The position numbers were made by a program, and so were the translations under genes. A model generated the notes under the pieces. The model had not been told where the DNA came from and did no database searches. It was given only the letters and a program-made list of their open reading frames with translations. From Aldehydirespirator sp965116965 (GTDB taxonomy: Bacteria; Actinomycetota; Acidimicrobiia; Acidimicrobiales; Aldehydirespiratoraceae), in NCBI GenBank assembly GCA_965116965.1, contig OZ220743.1, forward strand, positions 3,658,001 through 3,722,000: a stretch of 64,000 nt of DNA, in the 5' to 3' direction. Below, in pieces: positions 61,408 through 64,000 of this stretch. How positions within the stretch are numbered: the stretch's first letter is position 1; the number at the start of each line of letters is the position of its first letter.

Positions 61408-64000
61408 TCAGGTTTCTGTCGGCAGTTGGATTGTGGTGGCGTTGCCGATGTGGGCGTAGCGGCCCGGGGTGCAGGTCAGGATGATCACCTGGCAGTGTTC
61501 ACCGGCCGCGGCGATGGCTGCGCCCATGCGTTCTAGGCGGTCTGGGTCGCTCCAGCCGAGGGCGTCGTCGATGATGACGGGGGCTCCGCCGCCGTCGGGG
61601 CTGACGATGGCTGCGCAGGCGAGTCGGCTGATGACGGCGAGTTGTTCTAGGGCTCCTGCGCTGAGTTGGTCGACTCGGAGGGTGTCGCCGTCGAGTGTGC
61701 GGCGCACGATGCGGAGGTTCTGGTCGATGTCGACCGAGAACGAGGGGTTGAACACGATGCGGCCGAGTTGCTCGATGCGCTGCTTGAAGGGTCCGCTGTA
61801 GCGCTGTCGGGCTTCCTGGCGCCGGCGGGAGAAGGTGTCGTGGAGCAGGCGCGCGGCTTCGGCTCTTGCCTCGGCGCGTTGGTGCTCGCGTTCGATGTGC
61901 AGGAGGTGTCCGAGGGCTTCTTCGTGGCGGGTATGGGGTCCGTCCTCCCCGCGCACGGACAGTGTGATGCGTAGTTCGTTCTGCTGTTGTTCGTTTGCTT
62001 GGAGGCTGTCGCTGGCGCGCCGCGCGGCGGCTTGGGCGTTCTGCAGCCTCACTTCGAGTGATTCCGGATCAGCGGCTGCAAGCTCTGCCTCGGCGTCTTC
62101 GAGTGACGCAACAGCCGCGCAGGCTTCCTCTTCGGCTTGGGAAAGTTCGGACGCGATCGCGCCGTCGGATCGCCGGGACCGTGCCGACTCCAGCGCGTCA
62201 GCCGCCTGCGTCTTTGCGTTGCGGGCCATCTTGATCATGCCGGCGAGGTTCGACTCGTTGATGCGCTCTTGTTGAAGGGCGCTGGAGGCGTTGTTGGCCG
62301 CCTGGTTGCAGCTGTCGAACTCTGCGCGCTTCTCCTCGACGGTGCGCGCCTTGGCTGAGGCGACCTGCTTGGCTGTTTCGAAGTCCGGGGGCAGGGGCGG
62401 GTCTTCGGGTCGCTCGGTGGCATAGGCGTTCACCCGCTTCGTGAGTCCCTCGATCTTGCCTTGCAGGACGTCCACAGTCAGATCCCGCAGGTCGCGAGCG
62501 ATTGTGTCAAGCGCATCTTGGCGCTGCCGCGCCGCGTCCTTGCGTTCTTGGGCTGCTTGTCGAGCCTCGGACTGATCGGCGACTCCTGCCGCCTCACACA
62601 GGCGACGGAACTCGTCGTGAGCGCGGCGCCGCTGGGTGGAGAGGCTCTGGGAGCCGGTTCCGGCCCGTACCCGGATCTCGGCTGTGTCGGGCACTACGAG
62701 CAACACGTCTTCGTCCACGACGGTGTGTTGCGTCTCGCCGGCGCCGAGCACGGCCTCCTCGTCGTTGATGTTGATCGAGAGGTCTCGCAGCGCGGTCGTC
62801 TCGACCGAGGCGGCCGCGGCCTCCGCTCTCACCACCGCCAGGTGTGCTCGCTCGATCTGCTGAAGCAGGTCATCGTCGATCTGGACCGATTCGAGCACCA
62901 TGTCGGCCTGGTTCAGTTTCTGCTCCGCCTCGACGATCCGCTCGTGGCGTTCTGAGAGTTGTTCCACCTCGATGCGGTTGCGGTGATGGTCGCGGTCTTC
63001 GTCGGCGCGGCGCTGGTCGGCCCGAGCGATGCTGGCGGCGGCTTGGGCGGCCTCCAGGTCAGCTGCGGTCTGTTCGACGTGGTGGATGGCGGCGGCCAGG
63101 GCGGGCGCCGACTGCAGCGCCCGGGCGTCTAGTGCCTCGAGTTCCTCGGCCCGGGAATCGAGTTCGCGGACGAGTTCTCGACGGCGCTGCTGCTCGATCG
63201 CGATGCTGTCACGCCTCAGCGTGGCTGCATCGCTAGCGGCAGCCAGACGATCAACCTTGGTGCGGACCTGCTCGGTGGCACTCCACTGTTCGCTGAGTTC
63301 GCTCGCTTGCTGATCGCACTGGTCCCGGGTCGACGCAAGTCGTCGCTGTTCGGTCGCCAGGCGGCCCATTTCGATTGCGCCCCGGTCGATGCTGTCGAGC
63401 TGACCCTGCAGTTCGGAGACCCGTGACTGAGCCGTCTCTACTTCTGCCTGTGTTGTGCTGCGATCCCGCTTGGGCCGGCCCGTCGCTGTCCAGAACCGTT
63501 CGTGCTCGTCGCAGATCCGGGTCCATAGATCGTCGTCTTCGTCTGATGCATCATCTCCGCCCGCGGCTTGGTCGAGGGCTCCAACCAGCGACGGCACGTC
63601 GAAGCCCGGCAGGGAAAGCTCAGCACCTTGTTCGATCCTCAGCGCTCGCCACAGGTCGCCATCAAGAGTCTCGCCGAGGATTTCTTCCACTCGCTCATGG
63701 GCTGCGCGCCCGGTGAGCTGGTCAGGCTGCGGCGTCAGCACATTCAGAACCGTCTCGCGGCGACGGAGCCACCGCTTGCGGTAGACGAAGCGGTATGGGC
63801 CGGTGGACATCTCGATCCCCACTTCGGGCCCCACATCGCGCCCGACCGGTTGGGCCGACTTGACTTGCCGGTGCCCAGACGAGTCCATTCTCGTAAGGAC
63901 CAGGTCAAGTCCCTCCGGTATGGATGTCTTGCCGACCTCGTTGGGTCCTTCGATAACAGTGATCCCTTGAGCGGGGAACTCGACCTCGCAGTCAGCGACG
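61408..64000 (-). CDS. SMC/Rad50-like ATPase of the YhaN/SbcC type (partial, 5' end beyond window)
   Basis: At least 863 residues are visible; perhaps 12-15 N-terminal ones lie beyond the right edge. The Walker A GPNEVGKTS is at 63948-63922. Residues from about 150 to 640 are Ala/Glu/Arg/Gln-rich helices, a long coiled coil with a central break near RVNAYATERPEDPPLPP. The C-terminal head has the signature DQLSAGALEQLAVISRLA and Walker B PVIIDDALGWSD. This is the arrangement of SbcC/YhaN ATPases that work with an SbcD-like nuclease in DNA-end processing. A nuclease partner would be expected upstream, outside the window. The gene is convergent with nothing and reads towards the AlbA_2 gene on the same strand. 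Confidence 0.85.
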   Translation of the reverse strand, partial: VADCEVEFPAQGITVIEGPNEVGKTSIPEGLDLVLTRMDSSGHRQVKSAQPVGRDVGPEVGIEMSTGPYRFVYRKRWLRRRETVLNVLTPQPDQLTGRAAHERVEEILGETLDGDLWRALRIEQGAELSLPGFDVPSLVGALDQAAGGDDASDEDDDLWTRICDEHERFWTATGRPKRDRSTTQAEVETAQSRVSELQGQLDSIDRGAIEMGRLATEQRRLASTRDQCDQQASELSEQWSATEQVRTKVDRLAAASDAATLRRDSIAIEQQRRRELVRELDSRAEELEALDARALQSAPALAAAIHHVEQTAADLEAAQAAASIARADQRRADEDRDHHRNRIEVEQLSERHERIVEAEQKLNQADMVLESVQIDDDLLQQIERAHLAVVRAEAAAASVETTALRDLSININDEEAVLGAGETQHTVVDEDVLLVVPDTAEIRVRAGTGSQSLSTQRRRAHDEFRRLCEAAGVADQSEARQAAQERKDAARQRQDALDTIARDLRDLTVDVLQGKIEGLTKRVNAYATERPEDPPLPPDFETAKQVASAKARTVEEKRAEFDSCNQAANNASSALQQERINESNLAGMIKMARNAKTQAADALESARSRRSDGAIASELSQAEEEACAAVASLEDAEAELAAADPESLEVRLQNAQAAARRASDSLQANEQQQNELRITLSVRGEDGPHTRHEEALGHLLHIEREHQRAEARAEAARLLHDTFSRRRQEARQRYSGPFKQRIEQLGRIVFNPSFSVDIDQNLRIVRRTLDGDTLRVDQLSAGALEQLAVISRLACAAIVSPDGGGAPVIIDDALGWSDPDRLERMGAAIAAAGEHCQVIILTCTPGRYAHIGNATTIQLPTET

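Overview
The window is high-GC DNA with frequent GTG/TTG starts. Many genes have a TANNNT-type -10 box only 6-8 nt before the start codon, which suggests leaderless mRNAs. Together with an F420-type luciferase-like oxidoreductase, an IdeR/MntR-type regulator, a HelD-like helicase, a very long Lhr helicase and a CgoX-type haem enzyme, this points to an actinobacterium. An environmental lineage such as Acidimicrobiia is plausible, but that is inference; no rRNA or tRNA gene is visible.

Layout. 0-5.1 kb (minus): the first codons of a DUF4143-type ATPase, then a type III restriction-modification operon (mod, res) with an SDR dehydrogenase fused to it by an ATGA overlap. 5.5-10.1 kb: an enoyl-CoA hydratase facing a four-gene ABC-2 exporter operon (two ATPases, two permeases). 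10.3-13.8 kb is a gene graveyard: a pRiA4b-like protein, a collapsed DUF262/DUF1524 gene, a MazEF-like toxin-antitoxin pair with a palindromic operator, and a branched-chain/pyruvate dehydrogenase operon reduced to E1-alpha, E1-beta and E2 stumps. 13.9-19.9 kb: a MacB/LolD-like ATPase with two tandem FtsX-type permeases. 20-24 kb: an RCC1-repeat lipoprotein and a DegT-fold sugar enzyme with His at the PLP-lysine position. 24-26.4 kb: a VapBC pair and a Fic protein. 26.4-31.1 kb: an Lhr helicase with a 1-nt frameshift. 31-36 kb: an LLM oxidoreductase, a DtxR-family regulator, an ABC-ATPase relic, a second DUF4143 ATPase, an amidohydrolase relic and an FbpC-like ATPase. 36.3-40 kb: divergent HelD and patatin genes.

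40.3-48.5 kb (plus) is a tightly overlapping run: hemE, cgoX, a class III cyclase with a coiled-coil tail, an Lnt-like enzyme whose catalytic Cys is Ser, a GT4 glycosyltransferase, a methyltransferase and a toroid-fold protein. It mixes haem synthesis with envelope genes. An aldehyde dehydrogenase and a 994-residue DUF2339 membrane protein follow.

53.1-64 kb is a second accessory region rich in relics and small defence/addiction modules: a DUF1778 antitoxin with a dead GNAT toxin, two related SDR 3'-end relics, a PLD-like fragment, a VapBC45-like pair, a retropepsin-like protease, an orphan AbrB antitoxin, a frameshifted coiled-coil gene, a cysteine desulfurase, an AlbA_2 (Schlafen-like) protein and an SMC/YhaN-like ATPase running off the right edge.

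Three repeat families are visible between genes: a 50-bp hairpin (3 copies), a ~140-bp element (3 copies) and a 30-bp hairpin-bearing direct repeat (2 copies). No CRISPR array, rRNA, tRNA or intact insertion sequence was found. No complete, clearly new multi-gene system stands out. The best leads are the repeat families, the His-substituted DegT enzyme, the Ser-substituted Lnt and the right-hand accessory cluster.
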